A DNA stretch of 64,000 nucleotides from contig JAPPDF010000097.1 of NCBI GenBank assembly GCA_028875575.1, positions 31,317 through 95,316 on the forward strand, given 5' to 3'. This stretch comes from Acidobacteriota bacterium. GTDB lineage: Bacteria; Acidobacteriota; Terriglobia; Versatilivoradales; Versatilivoraceae. Below are positions 7,504 through 16,491 of the stretch, in pieces (position 1 is the stretch's first letter; every line of letters begins with the position of its first letter). The notes below the pieces were generated by a model. It was not told the origin of the DNA, ran no database searches, and saw nothing but the letters and a program-made list of their open reading frames with translations. Both the position numbers and the translations under genes were made by a program.

Positions 7504-8953
7504 GGCTAGGCCAGGATCTCGTGGAGGATCCTTCCGTGGACGTCGGTGAGGCGGAAGTCGCGGCCGGAGTAGCGGTAGGTGAGCCGTTCGTGGTCCAGGC
7601 CCATCAGGTGCAGGATGGTGGCGTGCAGGTCGTGGACATGCACCCGGTCGTGGACGGCCCGCATGCCGAAATCGTCGGTGGCGCCGTAGGTCATCCCTGC
7701 CTTGACGCCTCCTCCGGCCATCCACACGGTGAAGCCGTAGTGGTTGTGGTCCCGCCCCGGCCTCTTGGTGCTGGGATCGGCGGTGGGGGTGCGGCCGAAC
7801 TCGCCGGCCCAGAGCACCAGGGTCTCCTCCAGCAGACCCCGGGCCTTCAGGTCCTTGAGCAGGGCCGCGATGGCCTGGTCGCAGTCCTTGGCCTTGGGTC
7901 GATGCCACAGGATGTCGCCATGGTCGTCCCAGGCGATGTCGGGGGCAAAGGCCAGTTGCACCACCCGGACCCCCCGTTCCGAGAGCCGGCGGGCCAGCAG
8001 GCATCCCTCGGCGAAGCCTCCGAAGGGGCGTCCGCCGATGGTGCTGTAGGTGGGTTCATCGGTGATCCCGTAGAGATCGCGGGTGGCTTGAGTCTCCCGG
8101 CTGAGGTCGAAGGCCTCGGGGGCGGCCGTCTGCATTCGATAGGCCAGCTCGAAGGACTGAATCCTGGCCTCCAGGGCCTGGTCCCGTTCCACCTGCTCCA
8201 GGTTCAAGCGGTTCATGCGGGCCAGCAGGTCGACCTGCCGCTGCTGCTCGGCACGGGACAGGTAGGGGTTGCGCAGGTCGGGGACGACCTTGCTGGGGTC
8301 CAGGTTCCCGGTGTCCACGAAGGTGCCCGAGTAGATGCCCGGCAGGAAGCTGCTGTTCCAGCCAGGCTCACCGGGACGGTGGCGTCCCTTGTGACACAGG
8401 GAGATGAAGGAGGGCAGGTTCTGGTTTTCCGTGCCCAAACCGTATCCCAGCCAGGCGCCCAGGCTGGGCCGGTTGGGTTGAACCGCCCCCGTGTTCATCA
8501 TCAAGAGCCCGGCCACGTGCTCGGGAAGGTCGGTATGCATGGAGTGGATGATGCAGAGGTCGTCGATGCTCTGGGCCACGTGGGGAAAGAGTTCGCTGAC
8601 CCAGCGGCCGGACTGGCCATGGCGTTGGAACTCGAAGGGCGACTTCATCAAGCCCTCGGTCTTGCGCAGGGTCTTGATGTCCACGGCTGCCGGGCGTTGG
8701 CCGTGGTATTTCTCCAGCAGGGGCTTGTGGTCGAAGGTGTCCACGTGAGAGACGCCGCCGTTCATCAGCAGGTGAATCACCCGCTTGGCCCGGGGTGCGA
8801 AGTGAGGGGCCTTGGGAAGCAGGGAGCTGCCGAGCCGCGCTTCCGAGGCCTGCAGGGTGTCGGAGCCGAGCCATCCGGCCTGGTCCATTACGGCTGCCAG
8901 TCCCAGGGAACCGATTCCCGTGCCGACCCGGCTCAGCAGTTCCCGGCGGGACA
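7504..8953. repeat. 1.45-kb duplicated segment, copy 2
   Basis: Partner of 5010-6459. The divergent patch is 8253-8508 in this copy. Most differences there are at synonymous positions, but a few change the protein (for example NTGAVQPNRPSLG here against TTGAIQPNRPSIG in copy 1). Confidence 0.9.
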
Positions 8954-8972
8954 ACGGTGTACGAAAGTCCAT
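7506..8972 (-). CDS. DUF1501 family exported protein, duplicate copy 2
   Basis: A 488-residue DUF1501 protein. The ATG at 8972 is chosen because GGAGAAG lies 4-10 bases upstream and because the Tat leader (LSRRELLSRVGTGIG...) follows at once; a longer frame to 9134 only reads through the end of the RNase D gene. Landmarks are as in the copy at 5012. Its first 40 bases overlap the 3' end of the RNase D gene, so the order cytochrome, RNase D, DUF1501 is one transcription unit. It is probably the original partner of the DUF1549/DUF1553 protein at 10137 because it retains that operon context. Confidence 0.92.
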   Translation of the reverse strand: MDFRTPLSRRELLSRVGTGIGSLGLAAVMDQAGWLGSDTLQASEARLGSSLLPKAPHFAPRAKRVIHLLMNGGVSHVDTFDHKPLLEKYHGQRPAAVDIKTLRKTEGLMKSPFEFQRHGQSGRWVSELFPHVAQSIDDLCIIHSMHTDLPEHVAGLLMMNTGAVQPNRPSLGAWLGYGLGTENQNLPSFISLCHKGRHRPGEPGWNSSFLPGIYSGTFVDTGNLDPSKVVPDLRNPYLSRAEQQRQVDLLARMNRLNLEQVERDQALEARIQSFELAYRMQTAAPEAFDLSRETQATRDLYGITDEPTYSTIGGRPFGGFAEGCLLARRLSERGVRVVQLAFAPDIAWDDHGDILWHRPKAKDCDQAIAALLKDLKARGLLEETLVLWAGEFGRTPTADPSTKRPGRDHNHYGFTVWMAGGGVKAGMTYGATDDFGMRAVHDRVHVHDLHATILHLMGLDHERLTYRYSGRDFRLTDVHGRILHEILA

Positions 8973-10114
8973 AGTGCTTCTCCAAGTTCCTGACGCTGCC
9001 ATCGGCGAACATCCTTGCTTTTCATCTCGTCGTCGAGCCCATCCGTCCAGGTGGTGGAGAGACGCGCCAGGCTGGCGGTTGGCCAGAGCAGAAATGAAGA
9101 GAGCCTGAGGCGACTCGCTTCTCCGGCCCGCCACTCTTTCAGGAGACGCAGCCGGGTTCGATTCTCCCTGAACCCCGCCCTGCGCTTCCGCGGGCGCTGG
9201 ACGGGGCCCGTCCTGATCCCTTCTTGGATGGCTTGGCGCACTCCCAGGGATAAACGGCCGTCTCCGTATCTTCCTAGGCCCTTGACACGGGCAGGATCGG
9301 AGTAGGGGCTGGCCGCCAGCTCCACCATGGCCGCGTCGGAAAAGATTCTGAACGGCGGCCGATCACACCGCAGCGCTTCTGTCTCGCGAAAGGCGTGGAG
9401 CGATCGCAGGACCGCCAATCCCCGTCCGTCGAGGTCTCGACTGCCCTTGACCGAGAGGAATTTCCACTCGGCGTCCGGCGCCACATAGCGAATGCCCTCA
9501 AGCCGCTGGCATTCCTCCCTTACCCACTCCGTTCTGCCAAGCCTGTCCAACTCCTCGTACAGGAGTGTCGCAAGCCGGTCGAGGTGAAGCACATCCAGGG
9601 CCGCGTACCGAAGCAGGGCTCCCGTAAGCGGCCTGCGAGACCAGTCGGCCCGCTGCAACTTCTTGTTCTTGTCGATCTCGATGCCCAGATATTCCGTGAG
9701 GACCGCTGCCAGGCCGAGCTTTTCGGATCCCACGAAGGCGGCGGCCATACTGGTGTCGAACAGGCCGCTTACGGTGAATTTCCAATCACGATCCAGGAGC
9801 CGCAGGTCGGAGTTGGCAGAGTGGAAAACCTTCTCGACGGCGGCGTTGGCCAGGAACTCCCCGAGAGGTGTGATGTCCTCGATCGAGAGCGGATCGATGA
9901 TGTATACGGCGTCAAGGGTTGCAAGCTGTACCAGGCACACCCGTTCGGGGTAGCGGTGGAAGTTGTTGGACTCCAGATCCACCGCAACGCGTGCCTGCCG
10001 TTGCACCGATTCGACGACTTCCTCCAGCTGCGCCTGGGTCGTTATTCTCTTGCCCAGGCCCCCGCCGGTGTGCTCCAACGCCGCAACGCTTGCGGGGTTG
10101 GCTATCCCATCCAT
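8933..10114 (-). CDS. rnd: Ribonuclease D (DEDDy 3'-5' exoribonuclease with HRDC domain)
   Basis: A 393-residue RNase D. Exonuclease motif I is VAVDLESNNFHRY (D-x-E, ~residue 43), motif II HSANSDLRLL, motif III LRYAALDVLHL (Y-x3-D). The DEDDy catalytic set is therefore complete. An HRDC domain follows (~residues 215-300, with RDLDGRGLAVLRSLHAFRE), as in RNase D proteins that trim tRNA and other stable RNA 3' ends. It begins 22 bases after the DUF1553 gene stop and overlaps the DUF1501 gene by 40 bases, so a housekeeping RNA-processing enzyme is embedded in a cytochrome/DUF1501 operon. No clear ribosome site precedes the ATG, suggesting coupling to the upstream gene. Confidence 0.9.
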   Translation of the reverse strand: MDGIANPASVAALEHTGGGLGKRITTQAQLEEVVESVQRQARVAVDLESNNFHRYPERVCLVQLATLDAVYIIDPLSIEDITPLGEFLANAAVEKVFHSANSDLRLLDRDWKFTVSGLFDTSMAAAFVGSEKLGLAAVLTEYLGIEIDKNKKLQRADWSRRPLTGALLRYAALDVLHLDRLATLLYEELDRLGRTEWVREECQRLEGIRYVAPDAEWKFLSVKGSRDLDGRGLAVLRSLHAFRETEALRCDRPPFRIFSDAAMVELAASPYSDPARVKGLGRYGDGRLSLGVRQAIQEGIRTGPVQRPRKRRAGFRENRTRLRLLKEWRAGEASRLRLSSFLLWPTASLARLSTTWTDGLDDEMKSKDVRRWQRQELGEALWTFVHRCPAGNC

Positions 10115-10136
10115 ATGAGTTGGTATTCGGTCCCTC

Positions 10137-12518
10137 TCAGCGCACGTGCATCAATTCGTTTGAGCTCAGCAGCACCTGGGCGTACTGTTCCCAGCGGGTC
10201 AGCCGCTTGGGCGGGTCCACTCCCGGGTCTTCCTGCAGGAATTCCTGCGCCAATCTCCGTTCCGTTTCCGATGGGGGCCGCGAGAACACCAGGCGGAAGG
10301 CCTCATCGATGCGCTTGCCGTTTTCCTCCACCACGGAGAGGCGCCGGGCCAGGGCTTGGGCTCGAGCCACCATGAAGGGACTGTTCATCAGAAAGAGCTG
10401 CTGCTGAGGCACGGTGGAGACGGTTCTCTGGCTGCGGGAGAGCCAGGCGCTGGGAAAGTCGAACAGGCGCAGGAACTGGTCGGAGGCCGAGCGCATGTCC
10501 CGGTGGACGGAGGCGTAGAGTGTTCGCCGACGGCTGCCGAGAATGTTCTCGACCGAAGGGCCTCCGATCTGCAGATCCTGCTCGCCGGCGGCCGCCAGCA
10601 GTCCGTCCCGCCAGGCCTCCACGTCCAGCCGCCTGGGATTCATGCGCCAGAGCCAGCGGTTTTCCCCGTCCACCTCGAAATTGCCGCGGTTGAAAGTGCT
10701 GCTCTGGCGGTAGGTGGCAGACAGCAGGATCTCCCGGTGCAGGCGCTTCATGGACCAGCCGGAGTCGATAAAGCGGCCGGCCAGCCAGTCCAGCAGCAGC
10801 GGGTGGGTGGGAGGCTCTCCCATGAATCCGAAGTTGCTGGGCGTGCGAACCAGGCCCTGACCGAAGTGGTGCTGCCAGATGCGGTTGACCATGACCCGGG
10901 CCGTCAGCGGATTGTTCTCGCTGACGATGGTCCGGGCCAGCTCCAGCCGGCCGCTGCCTTGAGTGAAGGGAGCCGGCCGGTCCCCGGCGATGACGCGCAG
11001 GAATCGGCGGGGCACCATCTTGCCCGGATGCACCGGATCTCCCCTGATGGCCACCGGGATGTCCTCCGAGCCACCCTCGGTGACGCTGTGGACATGGGTC
11101 GGCTCAGGGGGCAGCGTCTCCTTGAAGGCTTCCAGCTTGGCAGTCAGAGCGTCGACGACCTTCTGTTGCTCCTTCATGGCGTCGACCTCGTCGTCCTGGA
11201 AGAAGATCTTCTTGGTCTTGGCCTCTTCGACGCATTTCTTCTTGTCCTTGAGGACCGCTTCCAGGTACTCGTAGCGATCGGACACCTTGGAGGGCACCGT
11301 CCACTTGCGGGACACGTACTCGGTGTTGAAGAAAACGCCCGCCAGGGAGTAGTAGTCCTCGGTGGGGATGGGATCGAACTTGTGGTCGTGGCAACGGGCG
11401 CAGGAGACCGTCAAGCCCAGAACGGCCCGAGACATGGTGTCGATCTTGTCATCCATGGTGTCGTAGCGGTGGCGCAGCTTGCTCTCCTTTCCACCGCCAT
11501 CGGATTCGTAGATGGGACCCAGGGAAAGGAAACCCAGGGCGCTCCACCCTTCCATGCCCACACCGCTCATCAGGTCCCCGGCGATCTGCTGCATGATGAA
11601 CCGGTCATAGCCCAGGTCCCGATTCAAGGCTCCCACGACCCAATCCCGATACTTGTAGGCGTAAGGCAGTTCCTTGCGGCTATGGTTGTTGGCGCGCTGT
11701 TCTTCGGCGTAGCGGGCCAGGTCCAGCCAGTAGCGGGCCCAGCGCTCCCCGTAGTGGGGAGAGGCCAGCAGGCGGTCGACCACGGTCTCAAAAGCCTGGG
11801 GTGAAGTATCCGCCAGGAAGGCCTCGACCTCTTCCGGGGAGGGTGGCAGACCGATCAGATCCAGGGTGACCCGGCGAAGCCAGGTGCGCCGGTCGGCCGG
11901 TCCCACCGTCTTGAGTCCCTTCTCTTCCAGTCGGGCCAGCACGAAGCGGTCAAGGGAAGAACGGACCCAGTCACCGTCCTGCACGGCGGGAAGCGCCGGT
12001 TGAGCCAGGGGCTGAAACGACCAGAACCTGCGCCCCTCCTCCAGGTCGATGGAGTCCTGGACCGGCGCGACTCCGGAAGCGTCGCTTCTGGGGTCGGGGG
12101 CGCCGACCCCCACCCACTGCTCCAGCAGCTCGATCTCCTCCGGTGGCAGGGTTCCCTCGGGCGGCATGGACAACTGGGGATCCTTGTAGTTGACGGCCTG
12201 GATCAGCAGACTTCCGGCGGGGTTGCCGGGGACAATGGCGGGACCTCGGCTTCCCCCGGTTACCCATCCCTCTCGGGTGTCCAGGCGCAATCCCCCCATG
12301 GGAGCGGGCTCGGCTGAATGGCAGGCGTAGCAGCGATCAACCAGCAGCGGGCGGATCTTGGATTCGAAGAATTCGACCTCGGCAGGCTTGAGAACCGGGG
12401 GTTGCAGGGCATCGGCACCGGCGGCCGCAGACCGGGAGGCTGTCGAGAGGAGTCCCCCCAGCAGCAAGAGGGCCAAGCCCGTGGACTTTCGGATAGGAAT
12501 GCTTGCCGACACGGTCAC
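10137..12518 (-). CDS. Planctomycete-type cytochrome c / DUF1549 / DUF1553 protein
   Basis: About 793 residues. A signal peptide (RKSTGLALLLLGGLLSTASRSAAA) is followed by the cytochrome domain with haem motif CYACH, then DUF1549 (LDRFVLARLEEKGLK, LDLIGLPPSPEEV, YGERWARYWLDLARYAE) with a second CXXCH in CARCHDHKFDPIPTEDYY, a coiled-coil-like lysine/glutamate-rich insert, and DUF1553 (NNPLTARVMVNRIWQHHFG, EPPTHPLLLDWLAGRF). The start is uncertain: GTG at 12518 or 12512 gives a sensible signal peptide, while a TTG at 12569 would put an acidic 17-residue leader before it. First gene of the cytochrome-RNase D-DUF1501 unit. The reaction is unknown; the two CXXCH sites suggest electron transfer in the periplasm. 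Confidence 0.9.
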   Translation of the reverse strand: MTVSASIPIRKSTGLALLLLGGLLSTASRSAAAGADALQPPVLKPAEVEFFESKIRPLLVDRCYACHSAEPAPMGGLRLDTREGWVTGGSRGPAIVPGNPAGSLLIQAVNYKDPQLSMPPEGTLPPEEIELLEQWVGVGAPDPRSDASGVAPVQDSIDLEEGRRFWSFQPLAQPALPAVQDGDWVRSSLDRFVLARLEEKGLKTVGPADRRTWLRRVTLDLIGLPPSPEEVEAFLADTSPQAFETVVDRLLASPHYGERWARYWLDLARYAEEQRANNHSRKELPYAYKYRDWVVGALNRDLGYDRFIMQQIAGDLMSGVGMEGWSALGFLSLGPIYESDGGGKESKLRHRYDTMDDKIDTMSRAVLGLTVSCARCHDHKFDPIPTEDYYSLAGVFFNTEYVSRKWTVPSKVSDRYEYLEAVLKDKKKCVEEAKTKKIFFQDDEVDAMKEQQKVVDALTAKLEAFKETLPPEPTHVHSVTEGGSEDIPVAIRGDPVHPGKMVPRRFLRVIAGDRPAPFTQGSGRLELARTIVSENNPLTARVMVNRIWQHHFGQGLVRTPSNFGFMGEPPTHPLLLDWLAGRFIDSGWSMKRLHREILLSATYRQSSTFNRGNFEVDGENRWLWRMNPRRLDVEAWRDGLLAAAGEQDLQIGGPSVENILGSRRRTLYASVHRDMRSASDQFLRLFDFPSAWLSRSQRTVSTVPQQQLFLMNSPFMVARAQALARRLSVVEENGKRIDEAFRLVFSRPPSETERRLAQEFLQEDPGVDPPKRLTRWEQYAQVLLSSNELMHVR

Positions 12519-12707
12519 TTCTTCTGGTTCACGGGGATCGACGATCGATTCATCCAACGACTGATCCAAGCCGGAAAAGGAAAATCAATTTTACCTTTAT
12601 CCCTATAGCCAAGACAAGGTCGGGCAAGCGCCTAATGCCCCGTTTGCGCTATCTGATCGACTGCGCCGAGACAAACAAGACGCTGGACGCATCGATCCAA
12701 AAACCCT

Positions 12708-12785
12708 GCACCCTCCACGCTTCACCCTCTACGCTTCACCCTTCCTCCTTCAAACTTCAAACTTCACACTTCAAACTTCAAAAAA
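12708..12785. repeat. Degenerate TTCA-rich low-complexity repeat
   Basis: A run of imperfect 9-10 base units (CTTCACCCT, then CTTCAAACTTCAAA, CTTCACACTT) lies in the 268-base gap between the GH32-like gene and the cytochrome gene. No gene is visible in the gap. It may be a simple-sequence expansion with no function. Confidence 0.6.
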
Positions 12786-12786
12786 A

Positions 12787-14268
12787 TCACCAGATGGAGT
12801 TCATGGACCACACGTCCAGCGATTTCAGCACGGCGGCGCCGTTCTCGGCAAAAACAGCGATACCGAGATCCTCCGCCGGCGCGTAGTTGACCCGCGTAAC
12901 CGCGGTGCGTCCTTCGTCGATAAACACTTCCAGGACGGACTTGTCGAGAAACAGGTGCACCTTGAGAGTCCTGGAACCGACCTCCAGCGGCACCTCGGTT
13001 CCCGCCACGTTCAAAGTCCCATCGCTGTAACGCAATGAAATGCCGTTCTGCCCATCCCGGCTGCAACGAACCTTCAGGCCGAAAGCGCCGGCATCTCCCG
13101 GGACGAATTCGGCCTTGATCTCCAGCGCATCCCCGGCGGCGCCCTCAACGACTTTCAACTCGTCGGCCAGGCTCAGACTCTCCAGCTTCAGATGTTTTCC
13201 CCGCAGTCGTTCCAGTTCCGGCGCCGGGGTCTGGATGAGACGATCATCCTGGTCCAGGCTCAGCAGGCGGGGCAGCGACATGCAGCCGTTCCAGCCACGA
13301 TCGGGTTTGAAGCCGCTCACCCATCCCAGCAGGATGGTGCGACCGGCCTGATCGGTGAACACCGTGGTGCCGTAGACACCCCGGTGCAGGGGTGTCGGCA
13401 TCTCTTCGCCGCCATAGCCGTAGTCCAGAACGCGAGGCGGGGTCTTGAGGTCCAGGGCGATGGCGTCCGGATCGAAGTCGCCGATCAGATAGCTGATGGG
13501 ATAGGTGGAGCGGATCACCACCTGGCGGCCGTCCAGCGAAAAGAGATTGGGGCATTCGCCATCGACCCCCTCGACCTTGCCCACCGCTTCCCAGGCGGTG
13601 AGTCGATCGTTTTTCGCCTTGCAGATCAGCCCCTCGGTTTCCTTGAAAGTGGCGAAGACGCCGTCTCCCACCTGAAATACGAACATGTCTGCCCAGTTGG
13701 CCTTGACGTCCTCGGGGATCCCACTCTTTCCTGCCGCCAGGCCGATATCGAACCTGCGCCAGACCATGAGGTCCTCATCGAGCGGCTCGGCCGCCCACTG
13801 TTCGCGCTTGTTCTTGGAGAGATCCATGGGCGTATGGGCGAAGAACAGGATAGGACTGCCGTCCTTTCGGATGAAGGCGCTGCCGGAGGCTTCCAGCCTT
13901 GCGCCTTCCGGCGGCATCAGAACGGGACGCAAGTGCTCCCAACTCACCAGGTCGCGGCTCCTGGTATGTCCCCAGCCGATGCCGCGCCCTCGGTTGTGGC
14001 CGTCCGACAACGGACCCTGTTGGAAGAAAACGTGGTAGTAGCCCCGGTAGTGGAAGCCGCCGCAGACATCGTTCATCCACAGGGCGGGCGGGCGATAGTG
14101 GTATACCGGGCGGGTGGGATCCCGGGCCGCCTTGGCGGCGGCGTCGTCGATGGCGGCCACGGCCCGGTCGATCCGTTCCTGCTCCGGGTCTTTCACTGGA
14201 CCGCATCCGAGTAAAGCGACTGCAATCGTCAATAGCGCCAAGCCCGCTCGCAGGCTGCTCTGGTTCAT
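12787..14268 (-). CDS. GH32-like (fructosidase-fold) lipoprotein with altered active-site motifs
   Basis: A 493-residue protein with a lipobox (LLTIAVALLGCGPV), so probably membrane-anchored. It matches glycoside hydrolase family 32: nucleophile block WMNDVCGGFHYRG (family norm WMNDPNG), a SGSAF segment, acid/base block GECPNLFSLDG (the EC motif), and a C-terminal beta-sandwich with SLRYSDGTL and VLEVFIDEG. GH32 enzymes cleave fructans or sucrose. The RDP substrate-binding motif appears here as NWADMFVFQ, with the arginine missing. Nucleophile Asp and acid/base Glu are retained, so an active enzyme with unusual specificity is plausible. GGGGAAGAG precedes the ATG. It is divergent from the BKACE operon. 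Confidence 0.78.
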   Translation of the reverse strand: MNQSSLRAGLALLTIAVALLGCGPVKDPEQERIDRAVAAIDDAAAKAARDPTRPVYHYRPPALWMNDVCGGFHYRGYYHVFFQQGPLSDGHNRGRGIGWGHTRSRDLVSWEHLRPVLMPPEGARLEASGSAFIRKDGSPILFFAHTPMDLSKNKREQWAAEPLDEDLMVWRRFDIGLAAGKSGIPEDVKANWADMFVFQVGDGVFATFKETEGLICKAKNDRLTAWEAVGKVEGVDGECPNLFSLDGRQVVIRSTYPISYLIGDFDPDAIALDLKTPPRVLDYGYGGEEMPTPLHRGVYGTTVFTDQAGRTILLGWVSGFKPDRGWNGCMSLPRLLSLDQDDRLIQTPAPELERLRGKHLKLESLSLADELKVVEGAAGDALEIKAEFVPGDAGAFGLKVRCSRDGQNGISLRYSDGTLNVAGTEVPLEVGSRTLKVHLFLDKSVLEVFIDEGRTAVTRVNYAPAEDLGIAVFAENGAAVLKSLDVWSMNSIW

Positions 14269-14376
14269 CTCTTCCCCTTTTCCCGGTAACGTTTGGAGAC
14301 CGGGAATTATCGCACAGGGGTCGGCCGGGGGAAACCCCGGACCTCGCCCGTCCGCACGGCTATCCCGGCCTGCCCC

Positions 14377-14402
14377 GTAGGGGCAACCCTTGTGGTTGCC
14401 CG
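14377..14402. repeat. 26-bp palindromic repeat, copy 1
   Basis: GGGCAACC, loop CTTGT, GGTTGCCC forms a perfect 8-bp stem (14381-14401). The same 26 bases recur at 18054-18079. Here it lies in the 288-base divergent gap between the GH32-like and BKACE genes. Confidence 0.85.
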
Positions 14403-14556
14403 GTTGGTCCCGTTCGCCCGGTCATCCCCGCGCTGGGTGGCCACCCTGCCCGCGGGCTGGAACTATCCGGTTTACGAGCGAAAGCCGGAATCAGTATAGT
14501 GAGCAGCCTGTTCTCCCCGCCAGGGTTGTTCCCGCGGGGCCTCATGAGGAACTGCC

Positions 14557-15468
14557 ATGGACAAGCTCGTCATTACGGTGACCACCGATTCCACCGGGTC
14601 CTATCCCCGCAATCCCTACCTGACGCCTTGCACCGATGCCAGGGGCGTGGCCGAGGAGTACCTGCGCGCCCTGGATGCCGGCGCCGCCATCGTGCACACC
14701 CATGGCGCCTACACCCACGATCCCGTCATTCAACCGGACGGGCGCAAGTTGTCCATCCCGGACATGGAAGGCTGGCGGGACATCTCCGAGCGGATTCGCG
14801 CCAGGTTCAATCCCATCATGCAGTTTGGAATGGCCAGCATGCGCCTGGAACAGAAGCTGGAGCTCTGGGAGACCCTGCGGCCCGACATGAGCTCCATCAA
14901 CTTCAACTCCCACGACGAGTATTTCCAGCCCGATCCGGAATATCCGCCCTTCAGCGTCTACTCCGTCCATCCCATCAACGAGCTGCGGGAGTACGCGCAC
15001 CTGGCCAAGGAGCGGGGCGTCAAGCTGGAGATCGAATGCTTCAGCACGGGCGCCTTCTGGGCTATCGGCAAGATTCGATCGGGCGATTTCTGGACCGACG
15101 AAGGGGTGCGGGAGCAGGAACCCGGCCTGCTGGCCGATCCCCTGTGGCTCACGCTCTTCTTCGGCTGGGACGGCCAGAGCTGGACTCCTCCCACCATTCG
15201 GGCCTTGCAGTACATGGTGGACAACCTTCCCCCCCACGCCAACTGGAGCATGAGCTGCATGGAGCCGCCGGTGTACTGGTCGATGGTGGCTCACACCATT
15301 GCCGTGGGAGGGCACGTGCGCATCGGCATGGAAGACTGTCCCTACCTGGAGGCCGGGGTCTATGCCAAGACAAACGCCGAGCTGGTGGAAAAGGCCGTGC
15401 GCATCGCCGCGGAAATCGGCAGGGAGGTCGCCTCGCCGGAGGAAGCCCGCAGAATCGTGGGCCTGTAA
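14557..15468 (+). CDS. BKACE (DUF849) beta-keto acid cleavage enzyme
   Basis: A 303-residue DUF849 TIM-barrel protein. VHTHGAYTHDP supplies the zinc-binding histidines, SSINFNSHDEYF lies mid-protein, and GGHVRIGMEDCPYL is the conserved C-terminal block. BKACE enzymes, such as 3-keto-5-aminohexanoate cleavage enzyme, condense a beta-keto acid with acetyl-CoA to give acetoacetate and a new CoA ester. The substrate cannot be read from sequence. AGGAACTGCC precedes the ATG. It is the first of three genes on this strand with a sugar isomerase-like and an FAD oxidoreductase gene, suggesting a catabolic unit. Confidence 0.88.
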   Translation: MDKLVITVTTDSTGSYPRNPYLTPCTDARGVAEEYLRALDAGAAIVHTHGAYTHDPVIQPDGRKLSIPDMEGWRDISERIRARFNPIMQFGMASMRLEQKLELWETLRPDMSSINFNSHDEYFQPDPEYPPFSVYSVHPINELREYAHLAKERGVKLEIECFSTGAFWAIGKIRSGDFWTDEGVREQEPGLLADPLWLTLFFGWDGQSWTPPTIRALQYMVDNLPPHANWSMSCMEPPVYWSMVAHTIAVGGHVRIGMEDCPYLEAGVYAKTNAELVEKAVRIAAEIGREVASPEEARRIVGL

Positions 15469-15524
15469 GCGCTCGGGTTCCGGCGCGGCCGTGGGAACAT
15501 CGACCGCCGGTCAGGGAGCCACCA

Positions 15525-16379
15525 ATGAAGGGCATCAGTTGCAACTCCAACCTGCTGAGCGACCTGCCGGTGGAGCAGGCTATGGACGTGCTGGCCGAGC
15601 ACGGCTACGCGGCCATTGACATCTGCCTGGAAATCGCACCTCCCTTCGTTCCCATACCCACCCCCCACCTCAGCCCCGAAGACGGGTCCGGCAAGCGGGA
15701 GCAGGTGCGAAAACGGGCCGAAGAGGCCGGAATCGCCATCGCCGCCCTCAATGCCCACACCAACCTCTGTGCCCGAGATCCGGCGGAGAGGGCCGCCAAC
15801 GCCCGGTTTCTGGAAGGTTCCGTCCAAATGGCAGCCGACCTGGGGGCTCCCATCGTGGTCACCGCCGGGGGAGGGAAGAATGCCTACGGATATGAGCAGT
15901 GGTTCTTCGATTGGTCCGTCGAGGTCCTGCGCCAGGTGCTGCCGACCGCCCAACGCCTGGGCGTTGCCCTGGCCATCGAAGCCGGCAGTCCGGCGGGGTC
16001 CCTGATCTACAACCTCAAGACCATGCGGAAGCTGCTGAACACCAGTGGTCTGGAAGGATTGCAGGCCCTGTTCGATTGCGCCCACTACCACATTCGGGGA
16101 GACTCGCCGGTCACGGTGTTCAACACCCTGAAGGACCGCGTGGTTCACATGCATGCCAAGGATGCGGCGGGCGATCCGGAGAACATCGTCTTTCCGCCAC
16201 TGGGCCAGGGGGAGGTGGACTTCGACGGCTTGCTGGGCGCCATGGCTCGAGCCGGCTACCACGGTTACATCGCCATGGAGTACGAGGCCTTTGCCTGGGG
16301 CTATTCCAGGGACTACCGCAAGGTCCTTTCCGAAAGCAAGGCATTCCTGGACCCGCTGATCGCAAGGCACTGGGGCTGA
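15525..16379 (+). CDS. Sugar phosphate isomerase/epimerase-type TIM barrel
   Basis: A 284-residue protein of the xylose-isomerase-like/AP-endonuclease-2 superfamily. Metal-binding blocks are LAIEAGSP, FDCAHYHIRGD, VVHMHAKDAAGD and YIAMEYEAF, in the order found in these divalent-metal TIM barrels. The typical role is isomerisation or epimerisation of a sugar, keto-acid or inositol derivative. The ATG at 15525 follows GGGAG and starts the conserved domain; the open frame continues far upstream without similarity. The gene is 56 bases downstream of the BKACE gene. Confidence 0.85.
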   Translation: MKGISCNSNLLSDLPVEQAMDVLAEHGYAAIDICLEIAPPFVPIPTPHLSPEDGSGKREQVRKRAEEAGIAIAALNAHTNLCARDPAERAANARFLEGSVQMAADLGAPIVVTAGGGKNAYGYEQWFFDWSVEVLRQVLPTAQRLGVALAIEAGSPAGSLIYNLKTMRKLLNTSGLEGLQALFDCAHYHIRGDSPVTVFNTLKDRVVHMHAKDAAGDPENIVFPPLGQGEVDFDGLLGAMARAGYHGYIAMEYEAFAWGYSRDYRKVLSESKAFLDPLIARHWG

Positions 16380-16491
16380 ACCCGGGCGTCATCCCAGGGA
16401 ATCCAGCGGAGCCGCGAAGCGGCGGCAGCAGTTATCCGTGGGCGTCAGCCGGGCTTGTGCCCGGCACGAGCCATTGGTAGAATTTCGCCCA

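Larger units (their letters stand above)
6488..7505. other. Gene-free, repeat-rich interval between the two DUF1501 copies
   Basis: No credible protein-coding gene is seen in this ~1 kb. It holds a stretch near 6690 (gtccacgaagcgacacgaag) of a type found again at 19166, 30918 and 32560, two copies of the CATACGAGAGTGAAAC motif, TTTTCACTTTTCACC-like sequence near 6985, and one of the two identical 232-bp elements (7169-7400). Open frames here have the composition of shadows. Confidence 0.7.

Noticed and set aside
13899..15524. Upstream extension of the sugar isomerase frame to 13899
   Set aside because: It runs antisense through the GH32-like gene and out of frame through BKACE, with no similarity; the ATG at 15525 has a ribosome site and starts the domain.
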